64,000 nucleotides of DNA from Bacillus sp. NTK074B (GCF_017303375.1 NZ_JAFKOH010000006.1:1-64000); one strand, 5' to 3'. Shown: positions 34,649 through 44,107, counted from the stretch's first letter. The notes: a model not told the origin generated them from the sequence alone. A program made the numbers and translations.

Positions 34649-34744
34649 ATGTCTTCCTTTTCCACTCCTCTATTTATTATATTGGTTTTAGGCGTTTATT
34701 TAACCATGGCTATTTATATCGCGATTTTGAAAAGGAAAGATTAA
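34649..34744 (+). CDS. 31-residue single-TM peptide
   Basis: A tiny gene, MSSFSTPLFIILVLGVYLTM followed by AIYIAILKRKD, encoding one membrane helix with a basic C-terminal end. GAGGGTG is five bases before the ATG, and it follows the CBO0543 gene by 10 bases, so it is likely translated as part of that unit. No family is recognised. The short length makes coding less certain, but the site, spacing and amphipathic ends support it. Confidence 0.62.
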   Translation: MSSFSTPLFIILVLGVYLTMAIYIAILKRKD

Positions 34745-34746
34745 AA

Positions 34747-34871
34747 AAAGAGGTTGGGACATAATTAAATCAATATGCTCTAAAAACGCACAAATCCGAA
34801 CGAGTAAGATTTCCAACAAATCACTCGTTCGGATTTTCCTTTAGCTGAAACCCTATTGTCCCAGCCTCTTT
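34747..34871. terminator. Nested two-stem element between convergent genes
   Basis: AAAGAGGTTGGGACA (from 34747) pairs with TGTCCCAGCCTCTTT (to 34871), one G-T pair allowed, and encloses a second perfect 13-bp stem, AATCCGAACGAGT (34793) with ACTCGTTCGGATT (to 34835). The A tract at the left and T tract at the right allow termination in both directions, for the 34649 gene and for clpE. The AGAGGxTGGGACA arm recurs in intergenic regions of many Firmicutes. Confidence 0.7.
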
Positions 34872-34875
34872 GTAT

Positions 34876-37011
34876 TTATTTCACGACAATTTCATCATTT
34901 TGAACTGAAACCAAAATATTTGATACAGCTTCTTCATCCAGTAAGAAGTCGGCTATCTTATCTTCCACTCTTTCCTGAATGACGCGACGTAATGGACGTG
35001 CACCAAATTCCCGGTGATATCCCAATTCAACGAGCTTATGCTTCGCTTCACCGTTGATGGTCAGCGTAATTCCCTGCTCCTTAAGTTCAAGCTGCAACTC
35101 ACCCAGCATTAAATCGAGGATCTCAAGGAGCTCTTCTTTTTCAAGAGATTCAAATTCAATGATGCTGTCGAAACGGTTCAGGAACTCTGGTTTAAAGTAG
35201 GCACCCAATGATTTAAGAATATTTGTTTCCTTAATTGCATCTGTGCCGCCTGTGTCGAAACCGACCACAGTTTCCTTCTTATCGGTTACTCCTGCGTTAC
35301 TTGTCATGATGATCACGGTTTCCTTGAAGCTGACCGTTCTGCCCTGGCTATCCGTGAGACGACCGTCTTCAAGAATCTGAAGGAACATATGCTGGACATC
35401 TGGATGTGCTTTTTCAATCTCGTCCAGAAGAATGATGGAGTAGGGATTTCTCCTAACCTTCTCAGTCAGTTGACCGGATTCCTCATGTCCTACATATCCT
35501 GGAGGGGAGCCGATCAGTTTAGACACTGAATGTTTCTCCATGTACTCACTCATATCCAACCGAAGCATGGAATCTTTAGATCCAAACAATTCTTCTGCGA
35601 GTGTCTTCGTTAACTCAGTTTTACCTACACCCGTCGGCCCGACAAATAGGAATGTACCAATCGGACGATGCTTCGCTTTCAGTCCGGCACGGCTGCGACG
35701 AATAGCTTTTGCCACTTTCTTCACCGCTTCTCCCTGGCCGATCACTTTATGGGCAAGGTTTTCTTCCAGTGATTTCATACGCTTTCGATCATCACTTTGA
35801 AGTTTTCCTACCGGGATACCCGTTTTGCCTTCAATGATCGTCTGGATCAATTCCTTTTCTACGAGAGCTTGAGAATCAGTCGAATCCTGTCCAAGCTTTT
35901 TCTCCAAGTCCGCTTCCTGATCCCGAAGAATAGCCGCTTGCTCATAGTTCTCATCCTTTGTAGCCTGTTCTTTCTTCAATCGTACATCATATAACTTTTT
36001 GTGGAGGGTCGTTTTGTCTTTGCCCTCCGATAAAAGATTAACTTTTGAACCTGCCTCATCCATTAAATCGATGGCTTTATCTGGCAGGAAGCGGTCCTGG
36101 ATATAGCGATGTGACAATTTCACACATGCCTCGATGGCTTCATTTGTAAATTTCACCCCGTGATAGTCTTCATATCGGTCTTTTAGACCCTTTAGTATTT
36201 CAATCGCTTCTTCCGTAGTCGGTTCATTCACCATCACTGGTTGGAATCGGCGTTCAAGGGCCGCGTCTTTTTCAATTTGACGATACTCCTTGAGCGTCGT
36301 AGCCCCGATCACCTGAAATTCTCCACGTGCCAAGGCAGGTTTTAAGATGTTACCCGCATCCATAGAACCTTCGGCGGAACCGGCTCCGACTAATTGATGA
36401 ATTTCATCGATGAATAACATTACGTTTTCACGTTTTTGCAATTCACTGATAATCGCTTTCAACCGTTCCTCAAATGATCCGCGCACGCCAGTACCTGCTG
36501 TCAAAGAAGCTACATCCAACACATATACTTCTTTATTCAATAGCTTGGATGGGACATCGCCAGCGACGATTTTACTTGCCAACCCTTCAGCAATGGCCGT
36601 TTTTCCTACTCCTGGTTCCCCGATGAGAACTGGGTTGTTCTTGTTTCGACGATTAAGGATTTCGATGACACGTTCCACTTCTTTATCCCTTCCGATGACG
36701 GGATCAATCAAACCGGCTTTGGCAGCGCCTGTGACATTTCGGCCGAATTGATCCAGGATGCCATTACCTCCATGTCCACTCTTTGTTTCCGGATTGGATG
36801 GCTGCTGTTGGGGTTGGAACCCATATTTCTCGTTTCCATCCATGCTCATGCCTTTAAACAACTCATCAAATGGAAATCCTCCGCTCATGCCAGAAGGTGT
36901 CTGCTGCTTTTGAAAGCAAGCTGAACACATTTTTATACTGGATTTTTTACCATTCAATTGCGTATACACTTCAACTGTTGCTTGATTGTGTTGACATACT
37001 TGGCATTTCAT
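34876..37011 (-). CDS. clpE: ATP-dependent Clp protease ATP-binding subunit ClpE
   Basis: A 711-residue Hsp100 unfoldase that feeds ClpP. The N-terminal zinc finger C3, C6, C29, C32 is specific to ClpE. Two AAA domains follow with Walker A GEPGVGKT and GPTGVGKT, separated by a UVR segment (ENYEQAAILRDQEADLEKKL). The second domain has the GYVGHEESGQL pore loop; no IGF-type ClpP loop was checked. The ATG at 37011 lies nine bases after AGGAGG. Two CtsR boxes flank its promoter, so it should be tightly repressed and heat induced as in B. subtilis. Confidence 0.96.
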   Translation of the reverse strand: MKCQVCQHNQATVEVYTQLNGKKSSIKMCSACFQKQQTPSGMSGGFPFDELFKGMSMDGNEKYGFQPQQQPSNPETKSGHGGNGILDQFGRNVTGAAKAGLIDPVIGRDKEVERVIEILNRRNKNNPVLIGEPGVGKTAIAEGLASKIVAGDVPSKLLNKEVYVLDVASLTAGTGVRGSFEERLKAIISELQKRENVMLFIDEIHQLVGAGSAEGSMDAGNILKPALARGEFQVIGATTLKEYRQIEKDAALERRFQPVMVNEPTTEEAIEILKGLKDRYEDYHGVKFTNEAIEACVKLSHRYIQDRFLPDKAIDLMDEAGSKVNLLSEGKDKTTLHKKLYDVRLKKEQATKDENYEQAAILRDQEADLEKKLGQDSTDSQALVEKELIQTIIEGKTGIPVGKLQSDDRKRMKSLEENLAHKVIGQGEAVKKVAKAIRRSRAGLKAKHRPIGTFLFVGPTGVGKTELTKTLAEELFGSKDSMLRLDMSEYMEKHSVSKLIGSPPGYVGHEESGQLTEKVRRNPYSIILLDEIEKAHPDVQHMFLQILEDGRLTDSQGRTVSFKETVIIMTSNAGVTDKKETVVGFDTGGTDAIKETNILKSLGAYFKPEFLNRFDSIIEFESLEKEELLEILDLMLGELQLELKEQGITLTINGEAKHKLVELGYHREFGARPLRRVIQERVEDKIADFLLDEEAVSNILVSVQNDEIVVK

Positions 37012-37092
37012 CAAACATGACCTCCTGTAGTCTTGTATATGATTTATGAATTATTAGTTGATTTAGATAAGATCAAACACATCACCTTTGAC

Positions 37093-37143
37093 TTTGACTT
37101 TCTTTGACCTTATAAATATAGTATACTTTGACCTTTTTTGACT
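37093..37143. promoter_or_regulatory. ctsR box: Two CtsR operators at clpE
   Basis: TTTGACTTTCTTTGACC (37093-37109) and TTTGACCTTTTTTGACT (37127-37143) are both tandem heptamer CtsR sites (consensus GGTCAAANANGGTCAAA on the other strand). One lies downstream of the -10 and the other between -35 and -10. A further half site TTTGACT abuts the first at 37087. Confidence 0.9.
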
Positions 37144-37148
37144 TTCAA
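37120..37148 (-). promoter_or_regulatory. clpE promoter (sigma-A)
   Basis: On the minus strand there is TTGAAA (37148-37143), a 17-base spacer and TATACT (37125-37120). The spacer is occupied by the upstream CtsR box, which explains repression by direct occlusion. Confidence 0.82.
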
Positions 37149-37252
37149 CATTTTTGCTTATGGGAATTTTTTCATTACCAGTGCGTAATGAAGTGTTGAA
37201 GTAGAGTGTAGGAGATTTGGAAATAGAATTCAAGCGATTGATTTATACGTAC

Positions 37253-37278
37253 AAAAAAAGCCGGCATTCATGCCAGCT
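37253..37278 (-). terminator. Rho-independent terminator after the 37282 gene
   Basis: On the minus strand, AGCTGGCAT pairs with ATGCCGGCT (one G-T pair) around two bases and is followed by six T residues. It starts four bases after the stop codon. Confidence 0.85.
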
Positions 37279-37281
37279 CTC

Positions 37282-37722
37282 TTAATACCAATGTTCCCAG
37301 TTACCTTTATGACATCCATGCTTCTTTTTGTAGCATGTACATTTTTTAATCTTCTTTAATTCATCCAAAATATCTTCAAGAAGTTCTTTAATATCATTTT
37401 CCTCATGCTTGTCTTTTTTACAACCTTCATGCTGATGGGAACCTGATTGTTTCTTATACATACGTTGTTTCACCACCTTTTCAACCATTGGCAGGACGCT
37501 CATCACGTTCGCCATATTTCCTAAACTTCCAAGTGAACCAAGCGCATTCAGAGAAGCCTTTCCACCAGAACCCGTATTCAGGAGACTTTTTAATTGATCA
37601 TGACTTAGTAATGAACTTACGGTATCTTTTACAAAATCAAGGTCAAGCTTATTTGCATCTTCTTTTGTGTACTGGCTGATCATATCCATGATTCCCTCGA
37701 GTGGATTATTTTTTTCACTCAT
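37282..37722 (-). CDS. Hypothetical protein with Cys/His-rich tail, 146 aa
   Basis: I do not recognise the family. The first 85 residues are helical with a Gly/Ser/Leu/Asn-rich stretch (TGSGGKASLNALGSLGSLGN), then come a charged, His-containing linker (GSHQHEGCKKDKHEEND), a coiled-coil segment (IKELLEDILDELKKIKK), and the end CTCYKKKHGCHKGNWEHWY. The Cys, His and Trp clusters suggest metal binding or spore-coat type cross-linking. GGAGGGG precedes the ATG. The next gene upstream is a 52-residue membrane peptide on the same strand. Confidence 0.75.
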   Translation of the reverse strand: MSEKNNPLEGIMDMISQYTKEDANKLDLDFVKDTVSSLLSHDQLKSLLNTGSGGKASLNALGSLGSLGNMANVMSVLPMVEKVVKQRMYKKQSGSHQHEGCKKDKHEENDIKELLEDILDELKKIKKCTCYKKKHGCHKGNWEHWY

Positions 37723-37814
37723 TGTTTCCCCTCCAATTCCTTATCATTCGATGTAATAACATTCCTTGAAATGAGTAAGGCTACCCATGTTCAAGGAATG
37801 GTTTAAATCCCGGT

Positions 37815-37973
37815 TTAGCCAATGGCACTTACTGCAAGCAGAACCAGAATGGCAATTCCTACGATCAACGCTGCTAGAGGATTAATCGCAAGTAGTACTA
37901 GAAATGCCACAATCAGTAACACCAAAAGCAAACTGTAAAAATCAAATTCGCTATGAGAATGACTCGCACCCAT
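37815..37973 (-). CDS. 52-residue hydrophobic small protein
   Basis: A short gene read on the minus strand: MGASHSHSEFDFYSLLLVLL, IVAFLVLLAINPLAALIVGI, AILVLLAVSAIG. It has a His/Ser-rich head and two very hydrophobic segments split by NP, resembling the small YjcZ-like or spore-associated membrane proteins of Bacillus, though no family can be named with confidence. GAGGTG lies seven bases before the ATG. It lies 92 bases upstream of the Cys/His-rich protein gene. Confidence 0.72.
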   Translation of the reverse strand: MGASHSHSEFDFYSLLLVLLIVAFLVLLAINPLAALIVGIAILVLLAVSAIG

Positions 37974-38094
37974 CCATCATCACCTCACTTATTCAATACT
38001 TGTAAAGCACTTTACATGGTATCTTATGTACGGATTGCTAGATTGGAATGATATAATCGTCTATTTGCTAGTAAAAAGGGCTGGTTTATCCATG

Positions 38095-38132
38095 AAAAAA
38101 TGCTAGCCCAGAAATATCAGGGCTAGCATTTT
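38095..38132 (-). terminator. Rho-independent terminator after katE
   Basis: TGCTAGCCC pairs with GGGCTAGCA around ten bases, flanked by A and T tracts, so it works on both strands; on the minus strand six T residues follow. It ends the catalase message. Confidence 0.9.
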
Positions 38133-38180
38133 ACTCAATCTAATAGAGAACCACTTCTCTTCTCCTTATTACCTGTTCTT

Positions 38181-40232
38181 TTATACCAATTGGCGGTCCC
38201 AATGGCGATGAGCTGAAATCGCTGTTATGAGTTCCTTGGCAAATTCCTTCATATCATCTCCTGTTACTACACCGGAACCGCTCACCCCGGCTTCTTCCAG
38301 CCAGTGGATCCCTTCATGTGTGGCCCCGATCGGCTTATAGTGAGAATAAGCTTCTTTGACAAAGTAGGTTGTAGCCTGGGAGAATTTCTTATCTTCATCC
38401 TCTCCGCCTACCACGTATAAACTGTCAAACAAGACCGATTCGCCTGTTAAAAAGGTGTGGTCCACTTCTAGTTTTGTAGCATCATCACCTTTTCGAACCC
38501 CCAGCTTATCACTTATGATCTCAGTCTGAATCCCTTCTCCTTTAAGGGCAGTAAGGACCATGTCCACTTCTTCGCCTTTAAAGCCATTTCCTACGATGAC
38601 CCCCACTTTTCGAGTAGCAGGTTTCTTGATTGTATTTTCCTGGCTCAAGGCTTTTGAAGATTTGGTCACCCTGGATTCTTCACCTTCAGGGACTTCTACA
38701 TTGATGGCTTCCGCAAATCCTTTTGCCAGCTCCCTGCTAACATTGGCAAACATGTTAACGACCTGTTTCTGAACCGATTTGCTCTTCACTTTCCCAAGTT
38801 CAAAACTGAAAGCTTGGACAATATGCTCTTTCTCAGGCTTACTCATGCTGTTCCAGAACATGGTCGCTTGTGAAAAGTGATCTTTAAAGCTTTCACTTCT
38901 CGCACGTACTTTACGCCCTTCCATTTTTTCCTGGTAGTGGGTGTATCCACCCTCTTCTTTGGAAGCAGGAGCTGGTGTATTTTGGGCAAGTGAGTTGTTA
39001 TGATAGCTTACCTGCCCTTTATTGATCGTATGCCTACCGTATCCGTCACGCTGATTATTGTGGAACGGACACACCGGTCTATTAATAGGAAGCTCATGGA
39101 AGTTTGGCCCTCCAAGGCGTATCAATTGTGTATCGGTATATGAGAATAAGCGGCCCTGTAATAATGGGTCATTGGAGAAATCGATCCCTGGCACGACAGA
39201 TCCCGGATGAAACGCCGCCTGCTCCGTTTCTGCAAATACATTATCCACATTGCGGTTGAGGGTCATTTTTCCGACGATTTTCACAGGGACTTCTTCTTCA
39301 GGCCACAGCTTGGTGGGATCCAGTACATCAAAGTCAAAGTTAAATTCATCTTCTTCCTTAATGAGCTGCACACCCAGTTCATATTCAGGGTAGTCTCCGT
39401 TTTCAATGGATTCCCACAGGTCCCGGCGATGGAAATCCGGGTCTTTTCCGTTGATCTTCTGGGCTTCATCCCAAACGAGGGAATGAGTTCCGAGGACCGG
39501 TTTCCAATGAAACTTCACGAAATGGGCCTTACCTTCCTCGCTCACGAGGCGGAATGTATGGACACCGAAGCCCTCCATCATTCTCAAGCTTCGCGGGATG
39601 GCACGGTCTGACATGGCCCACATAACCATATGTGCAGATTCCTGATTGTTCGCTACAAAGTCCCAAAACGTATCGTGGGCGGAAGCTGCCTGAGGCATTT
39701 CATTGTGTGGTTCCGGCTTCAACGCGTGGACCAGGTCCGGGAATTTGATGGCATCCTGAATAAAGAAAACAGGGATGTTGTTACCGACAAGATCATAATT
39801 TCCTTCTTCCGTATAAAATTTCGTGGCAAATCCACGGGCATCCCGCACCGTCTCCGCAGAACCTTTTGAGCCGGCCACAGTCGAAAAACGGACAAATACC
39901 GGTGTCTTCTTTGTGGTGTCCTGAAGAAATCCAGCACGTGTATATTCTTTCATAGAGTCATAGAGTTCGAATTCTCCATGAGCTGCGAATCCACGGGCAT
40001 GGACAATCCGTTCAGGGATACGCTCATGGTCGAAGTGAGTCATCTTTTCACGGAAGTGGAAATCCTCCATTAACGTGGGGCCACGGTCTCCGGCTTTCAA
40101 CGAGAATTCATCCTCGGATACTTTCAAACCTTGATTGGTTGTAAGATCCTTTCCTTCATCCTCCACGCGATACTGTTCAAGCTGTTCATCCTTACTGCTG
40201 CCATTCACCTTCGTACGACGATCGTTTCCCAT
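38181..40232 (-). CDS. katE: Large-subunit (clade 2) catalase, HPII/KatE type
   Basis: A 683-residue haem catalase that dismutates hydrogen peroxide. The catalytic His is H78 (RIVHARG), the Asn lies in [10 protein letters not shown], and the haem-ligand Tyr is in [12 protein letters not shown]. The last 150 residues are the DJ-1/PfpI-like flavodoxin domain ([16 protein letters not shown] onward) that marks the large-subunit type. The ATG at 40232 follows GGAGAGGG; the frame runs upstream to a GTG that lies inside the site. A sigma-B promoter at 40291-40315 fits the general-stress catalase of B. subtilis. No PerR box is present, which argues against control by peroxide directly. Confidence 0.95.
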   Translation of the reverse strand: MGNDRRTKVNGSSKDEQLEQYRVEDEGKDLTTNQGLKVSEDEFSLKAGDRGPTLMEDFHFREKMTHFDHERIPERIVHARGFAAHGEFELYDSMKEYTRAGFLQDTTKKTPVFVRFSTVAGSKGSAETVRDARGFATKFYTEEGNYDLVGNNIPVFFIQDAIKFPDLVHALKPEPHNEMPQAASAHDTFWDFVANNQESAHMVMWAMSDRAIPRSLRMMEGFGVHTFRLVSEEGKAHFVKFHWKPVLGTHSLVWDEAQKINGKDPDFHRRDLWESIENGDYPEYELGVQLIKEEDEFNFDFDVLDPTKLWPEEEVPVKIVGKMTLNRNVDNVFAETEQAAFHPGSVVPGIDFSNDPLLQGRLFSYTDTQLIRLGGPNFHELPINRPVCPFHNNQRDGYGRHTINKGQVSYHNNSLAQNTPAPASKEEGGYTHYQEKMEGRKVRARSESFKDHFSQATMFWNSMSKPEKEHIVQAFSFELGKVKSKSVQKQVVNMFANVSRELAKGFAEAINVEVPEGEESRVTKSSKALSQENTIKKPATRKVGVIVGNGFKGEEVDMVLTALKGEGIQTEIISDKLGVRKGDDATKLEVDHTFLTGESVLFDSLYVVGGEDEDKKFSQATTYFVKEAYSHYKPIGATHEGIHWLEEAGVSGSGVVTGDDMKEFAKELITAISAHRHWDRQLV

Positions 40233-40290
40233 TCTTTCATCCCTCTCCACATTTATTGAAGTTTACTATGTAAAACATTCTGATTCACTA

Positions 40291-40315
40291 GTACCCTTGA
40301 AGGAGCGTTTTAAAC
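40291..40315 (-). promoter_or_regulatory. sigma-B promoter of katE
   Basis: On the minus strand there is GTTTAA (40315-40310), a 13-base spacer and GGGTAC (40296-40291), against the consensus GTTTAA-N13-15-GGGTAT. It lies about 60 bases before the katE ATG. It is the main feature in the gap from 40233 to 40546. Confidence 0.78.
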
Positions 40316-40546
40316 ATTTACAATAGGCTGATTTAACAAATATTCAGACGAATTCTTTCAATTGACAATGGGTAAACCTGGATATTATGTAAAAAAATCA
40401 CCTGACTTACACTTTTGTTTGTATTATCCTCCTTTGTTTACGTCTCCTTTACCTCTGTATCATCTAAATTTCATATTTTTATTCTGAATGTTCTGCTATA
40501 TTAATAGGTATATAGTACAATCCCGCTCAGAATACTGGAGGACTTT

Positions 40547-41842
40547 ATGGAACGTTTGACCGATCACCTGATAGTCATCTCTTTCGATTGTTTGTCTGCC
40601 CTGGATTACCCCATTCTACGAGATCTTCCCCACTTTAAGGAACTTCTCAGACGCGGGTCCTTCTGTAACCGGGTTGAAACCATCTATCCTTCTGTCACCT
40701 ATCCCTGTCACGCAACCATTGTGACAGGCAAGTATCCTAACCGCCACGGTGTTGTGAACAACACACTACTTCAGCCAGGCAGGGATTCCCCGGATTGGCA
40801 CTGGTACAGGAAATCAATCCGGGGTACCACCCTATACGATGAGGCAAAAAAAGCAGGGTTGACCACGGCCGCCCTGCTCTGGCCAGTGACGGCGGGGGCA
40901 TCTATTGATTATAATATGCCTGAAATATTCGCCAACCGGCCCTGGCATAATCAAATCCTTGTTTCCCTCTTGAATGGCAGCCCTCTCTATCAATGGCAGA
41001 TGAATCGTCTTTTTGGCCATATTAGAAACGGCCTTAACCAGCCTGAATTGGATGATTTCGTTCTTGAATCAACGATCGAAACGATGAAGAGGAAACCCGG
41101 CTTACTGCTTGTTCATTTTACAGATCTTGATACTCAGCGGCATTATCATGGCTTCTCATCCAAAGAAGCAAGGGACGCTCTTCACCGTCATGATGATAGA
41201 CTGGGGAGAATCATGAAAGCGTTAAAGGAAAACGACATGTATGAAGAAACGGCGATCGTCGTTTTGGGGGATCATAGTGCACTTGATGAAAGCAGGGCCG
41301 TTCAACTAAACATCCTCCTGAAGGAAAAAGGAATGATTACCGTAACCGAACAGGGGAAGATTTCGAATTGGAGGGCATATTGCCAAGGATGTGATGGCTC
41401 AGCCTACGTCTACACAAAAGATGATAAAACAGCATCGGAAGTAAAATGGCTCTTGGAAAAATTACAACCTGACCCTTCCAACGGAATCGAATCCTTTCTC
41501 ACTGGTGAAGAAGCAGCTGAAAAAGGGGCCGACGGACATTGTGCGTTTATGCTAGAGGCCAGTCGTGGTTATTATTTCAAAGACGCACTGGAAGGTCCTT
41601 TCATTCATACAATCACCCCGGAAGATGTCAGAAAGAAACGTTATACGTATGGATCTCATGGCTATTCTCCGGAAAAAGAGAACTACTGCACTATTTTTAT
41701 GGCTGCTGGAAAAGGCATACGCTCACATCAGGAAATTTCCTCTATGCGCCTTATCGATGAAGGACCGACATTTGCAAGATTGCTCGGCCTCAGCTTAGAA
41801 GACACAGACGGAGAACCGATTAAAGCACTGCTGGACATATAA
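40547..41842 (+). CDS. Alkaline-phosphatase-fold phosphodiesterase/nucleotide pyrophosphatase
   Basis: A 431-residue cytoplasmic protein of the type I phosphodiesterase/NPP group of the alkaline phosphatase superfamily. Metal and nucleophile residues appear in VISFDCLSALDYP, in TIYPSVTYPCHATIVTGKYPNRHG (Thr/Ser nucleophile region, about residues 46-69), in DLDTQRHYHG, and in the LGDHSA and SHGYSP motifs. There is no signal peptide. TGGAGGA precedes the ATG. It is followed 31 bases later by an MFS transporter gene, probably in one transcript. Substrate unknown. Confidence 0.88.
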   Translation: MERLTDHLIVISFDCLSALDYPILRDLPHFKELLRRGSFCNRVETIYPSVTYPCHATIVTGKYPNRHGVVNNTLLQPGRDSPDWHWYRKSIRGTTLYDEAKKAGLTTAALLWPVTAGASIDYNMPEIFANRPWHNQILVSLLNGSPLYQWQMNRLFGHIRNGLNQPELDDFVLESTIETMKRKPGLLLVHFTDLDTQRHYHGFSSKEARDALHRHDDRLGRIMKALKENDMYEETAIVVLGDHSALDESRAVQLNILLKEKGMITVTEQGKISNWRAYCQGCDGSAYVYTKDDKTASEVKWLLEKLQPDPSNGIESFLTGEEAAEKGADGHCAFMLEASRGYYFKDALEGPFIHTITPEDVRKKRYTYGSHGYSPEKENYCTIFMAAGKGIRSHQEISSMRLIDEGPTFARLLGLSLEDTDGEPIKALLDI

Positions 41843-41873
41843 AGAAGAATCTGTTTCCGTAGGGGGAAAAACA

Positions 41874-43148
41874 ATGAAGCGTTTTTCGAAAGAAGAAAGC
41901 AGCTGGATTTTTTACGATTGGGCCAACTCAGCATACTCTATCATTATCTCTACCGCCGTCTTTCCATTGTTTTATAAAGCTGCCGCCACAAATGCAGGGG
42001 TGAGTGCCGCTAATTCAACGGCTTATCTGGGGTACACCATTGCCATTGCCACCTTCATCCTTGCCATGATCGGTCCGATTCTTGGTACCATCGCCGATTA
42101 TGAAGGGTACAAGAAGAAATTCTTTTCCTTCTTCTTTGCATTAGGTGTGACCTTCACCGCCCTCCTCGCTTTTGTTCCGAGTGATCAGTGGCTGCTCTTA
42201 TTGATTTTTTATACAGTGGCGGCCGTCGGTTCAGCGGGATCGAATGTCTTTTATGATGCGTTTCTGACCGACGTTACGACGGAGGAACGGATGAACCGGG
42301 TGTCATCTAGGGGGTTTGGATTTGGATATATCGGCAGTACGATTCCATTCATCATCAGTATCGCCATTATTGTTTTATCCCAAAGCGGCACTATCCCCTT
42401 ATCTGTCACTGTCGCCAGTAAGATCGCCTTCGTGATCACCGCTTTATGGTGGGGACTCTTTTCTATTCCCCTGTTAAAAAATGTACATCAGCGCTATTTT
42501 ATCCAACGTGAGAAAAACCCGGTGGCAAATAGCTTTAAGCGGCTAGGAAAAACGATGAAAGAAATCAAAAAATACCGGGCACTCTTTTTATTCCTCCTTG
42601 CTTATTTCTTTTATATAGACGGTGTAGGTACCATCATTACCATGTCCACTGCATACGGATCGGATCTGGGTATTACCTCCACAAATCTTTTGATCATCCT
42701 ATTTGTGACACAGGTAGTGGCTGGACCTTTTGCAATTCTATATGGGAGACTGGCAGAAAGATTCACTGGGAAGAAGATGTTGTATGTAGGCATTTGCGTA
42801 TATATCATCGTGTGCATTTATGCTTATTTCTTGGAAACGACCATGGACTTCTGGATATTAGCCATGCTTGTCGCCTCTTCTCAAGGAGGCATTCAGGCAC
42901 TCAGCAGAGCTTATTTCGCCAAACTGATCCCGAAGAAAAATGCCAACGAATTCTTTGGTTTCTATAATATCTTCGGTAAGTTTGCATCCATCCTTGGCCC
43001 GCTGCTCGTGGCTGTCACAGCTCAAGTGACAGGTGCATCCAACAGTGGCGTGTTCAGTCTTGTCATCCTCTTCATCATCGGAATTGTGGTGCTCGCCTTC
43101 GTTCCAGAGCCAAAGGAACATGATGTGGAAAAGTCTGCGATTGTGTAA
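41874..43148 (+). CDS. MFS transporter, UMF1/Atg22-like family
   Basis: A 424-residue permease with twelve predicted membrane segments. It has the family's N-terminal WIFYDWANSAYS block and the GTIADYEGYKKK loop after the second segment, and it resembles B. subtilis YxiO. UMF1 members are thought to move solutes such as amino acids, but the substrate is not known here. GGGGG precedes the ATG. The 31-base gap behind the phosphodiesterase gene and the shared strand suggest an operon, so it might export or import a product of that enzyme (inference). Confidence 0.88.
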   Translation: MKRFSKEESSWIFYDWANSAYSIIISTAVFPLFYKAAATNAGVSAANSTAYLGYTIAIATFILAMIGPILGTIADYEGYKKKFFSFFFALGVTFTALLAFVPSDQWLLLLIFYTVAAVGSAGSNVFYDAFLTDVTTEERMNRVSSRGFGFGYIGSTIPFIISIAIIVLSQSGTIPLSVTVASKIAFVITALWWGLFSIPLLKNVHQRYFIQREKNPVANSFKRLGKTMKEIKKYRALFLFLLAYFFYIDGVGTIITMSTAYGSDLGITSTNLLIILFVTQVVAGPFAILYGRLAERFTGKKMLYVGICVYIIVCIYAYFLETTMDFWILAMLVASSQGGIQALSRAYFAKLIPKKNANEFFGFYNIFGKFASILGPLLVAVTAQVTGASNSGVFSLVILFIIGIVVLAFVPEPKEHDVEKSAIV

Positions 43149-43151
43149 ACA

Positions 43152-43187
43152 AGAAAGAGCCTGATCAGAGGATCGGGCTCTTTTCCT
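43152..43187 (+). terminator. Terminator after the MFS gene
   Basis: AAAGAGCCTGATC pairs with GATCGGGCTCTTT around four bases, followed by TTCC. It lies between convergent genes. Confidence 0.82.
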
Positions 43188-43202
43188 TGCTCTTCTGGTT
43201 GT

Positions 43203-43838
43203 TTAAAAAGTATGTGCTGCATCTTTCGCACGGGAAATGGCATTCTGCTTAATTTCATCTGCTTTGTCCGGCATAGCTGCGTGTCCTTCCACAAATATTC
43301 CTTCAAAAGAAGGCACACCGAAAAACTGCATGATAAGACTTAAATATCGATGACCCATCTCCATTCCCGCTGCCGGTCCTTCAGAGTAAATGCCTCCCCT
43401 GGCCTGGATATGGATGGCTTTTTTATCCGTCAGTAATCCGACGGGCCCTTGTTCCGTATACTTAAACGATTTCCCTGCCACTGCAACAGAGTCAATATAA
43501 GCTTTCATCACCGGAGGGAATGAGAAATTCCAGAACGGAGTGACAAATACATATTTATCGGCTTCTATGAACTGGTCAGATAATTCATTCAGGCGATTCA
43601 CTTTCTTCTGCTCTTCCTGTGAAAGCTCCTCAAAACCTTTACCTGATTGAAGCTTGCCCCATCCGCTGAAAACATCCGCATCAATATGAGGTATATGTTC
43701 CTGATATAAATCGACGTGAATCACTTGATCTCCGGGGTTCACTTCCTTATATGTATCCATGAATGCTTTTGCAACCGCCATGCTATACGACTGTGTATCA
43801 TCATGGGGGTGCGCCGTTATATATAATACATGTGCCAT
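43203..43838 (-). CDS. azoR: FMN-dependent NADH:quinone reductase/azoreductase
   Basis: A 211-residue flavodoxin-fold enzyme of the AzoR family, which reduces quinones and azo dyes with FMN as cofactor. The phosphate loop [10 protein letters not shown] is at 10-19, the FMN-contact [16 protein letters not shown] is at about 100-115, and [12 protein letters not shown] is at about 147-158. AAAGGATG lies upstream of the ATG. In B. subtilis azoreductases answer to thiol-reactive quinones through MhqR or YodB; no operator was recognised here. Confidence 0.92.
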   Translation of the reverse strand: MAHVLYITAHPHDDTQSYSMAVAKAFMDTYKEVNPGDQVIHVDLYQEHIPHIDADVFSGWGKLQSGKGFEELSQEEQKKVNRLNELSDQFIEADKYVFVTPFWNFSFPPVMKAYIDSVAVAGKSFKYTEQGPVGLLTDKKAIHIQARGGIYSEGPAAGMEMGHRYLSLIMQFFGVPSFEGIFVEGHAAMPDKADEIKQNAISRAKDAAHTF

Positions 43839-43917
43839 TCGTCATCCATCCTTTGCTTCGTTTTATAGACACTCGTATTTTGTGAAGATAAGAGGGGAAT
43901 TATCCTCATTATCCGGT

Positions 43918-43951
43918 AAAAAAAGAATGCTGCCTGTATTAGGGCAGCATT
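43918..43951 (-). terminator. Rho-independent terminator after the 43964 gene
   Basis: AATGCTGCC pairs with GGGCAGCATT around seven bases; on the minus strand it is followed by seven T residues. Confidence 0.87.
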
Positions 43952-43963
43952 GATTGAAATACC

Positions 43964-44107
43964 TTATTCTTCTTCGCCAGGCACTTCAAAAGGGTTTCCC
44001 CCGATATTCTTTCTCATTTCGTCTGTTAATTCAAATGGAGTGTTCTCTTGTGCTTCCCCTGCTGCGAAATGGTGACTGCCATCAAAGTGAATCGGTTTAC
44101 CTTCCAA
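43964..44107 (-). CDS. 47-residue acidic small protein
   Basis: Read on the minus strand from a TTG at 44107: MEGKPIHFDGSHHFAAGEAQ, ENTPFELTDEMRKNIGGNPF, EVPGEEE. GGAGG lies eight bases upstream, and a terminator follows 13 bases after the stop. The protein is acidic and soluble, with no motif I recognise. The in-frame GTG at 44116 is an alternative start but lies inside the ribosome binding site. Confidence 0.65.
   Translation of the reverse strand: MEGKPIHFDGSHHFAAGEAQENTPFELTDEMRKNIGGNPFEVPGEEE

Noticed and set aside
34876-37011. ClpC or ClpB instead of ClpE
   Set aside because: The N-terminal CxxC zinc finger and the short N-domain are specific to ClpE.
39207-39611. Plus-strand frame of 134 codons opposite katE
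   Set aside because: Shadow of the conserved catalase core.
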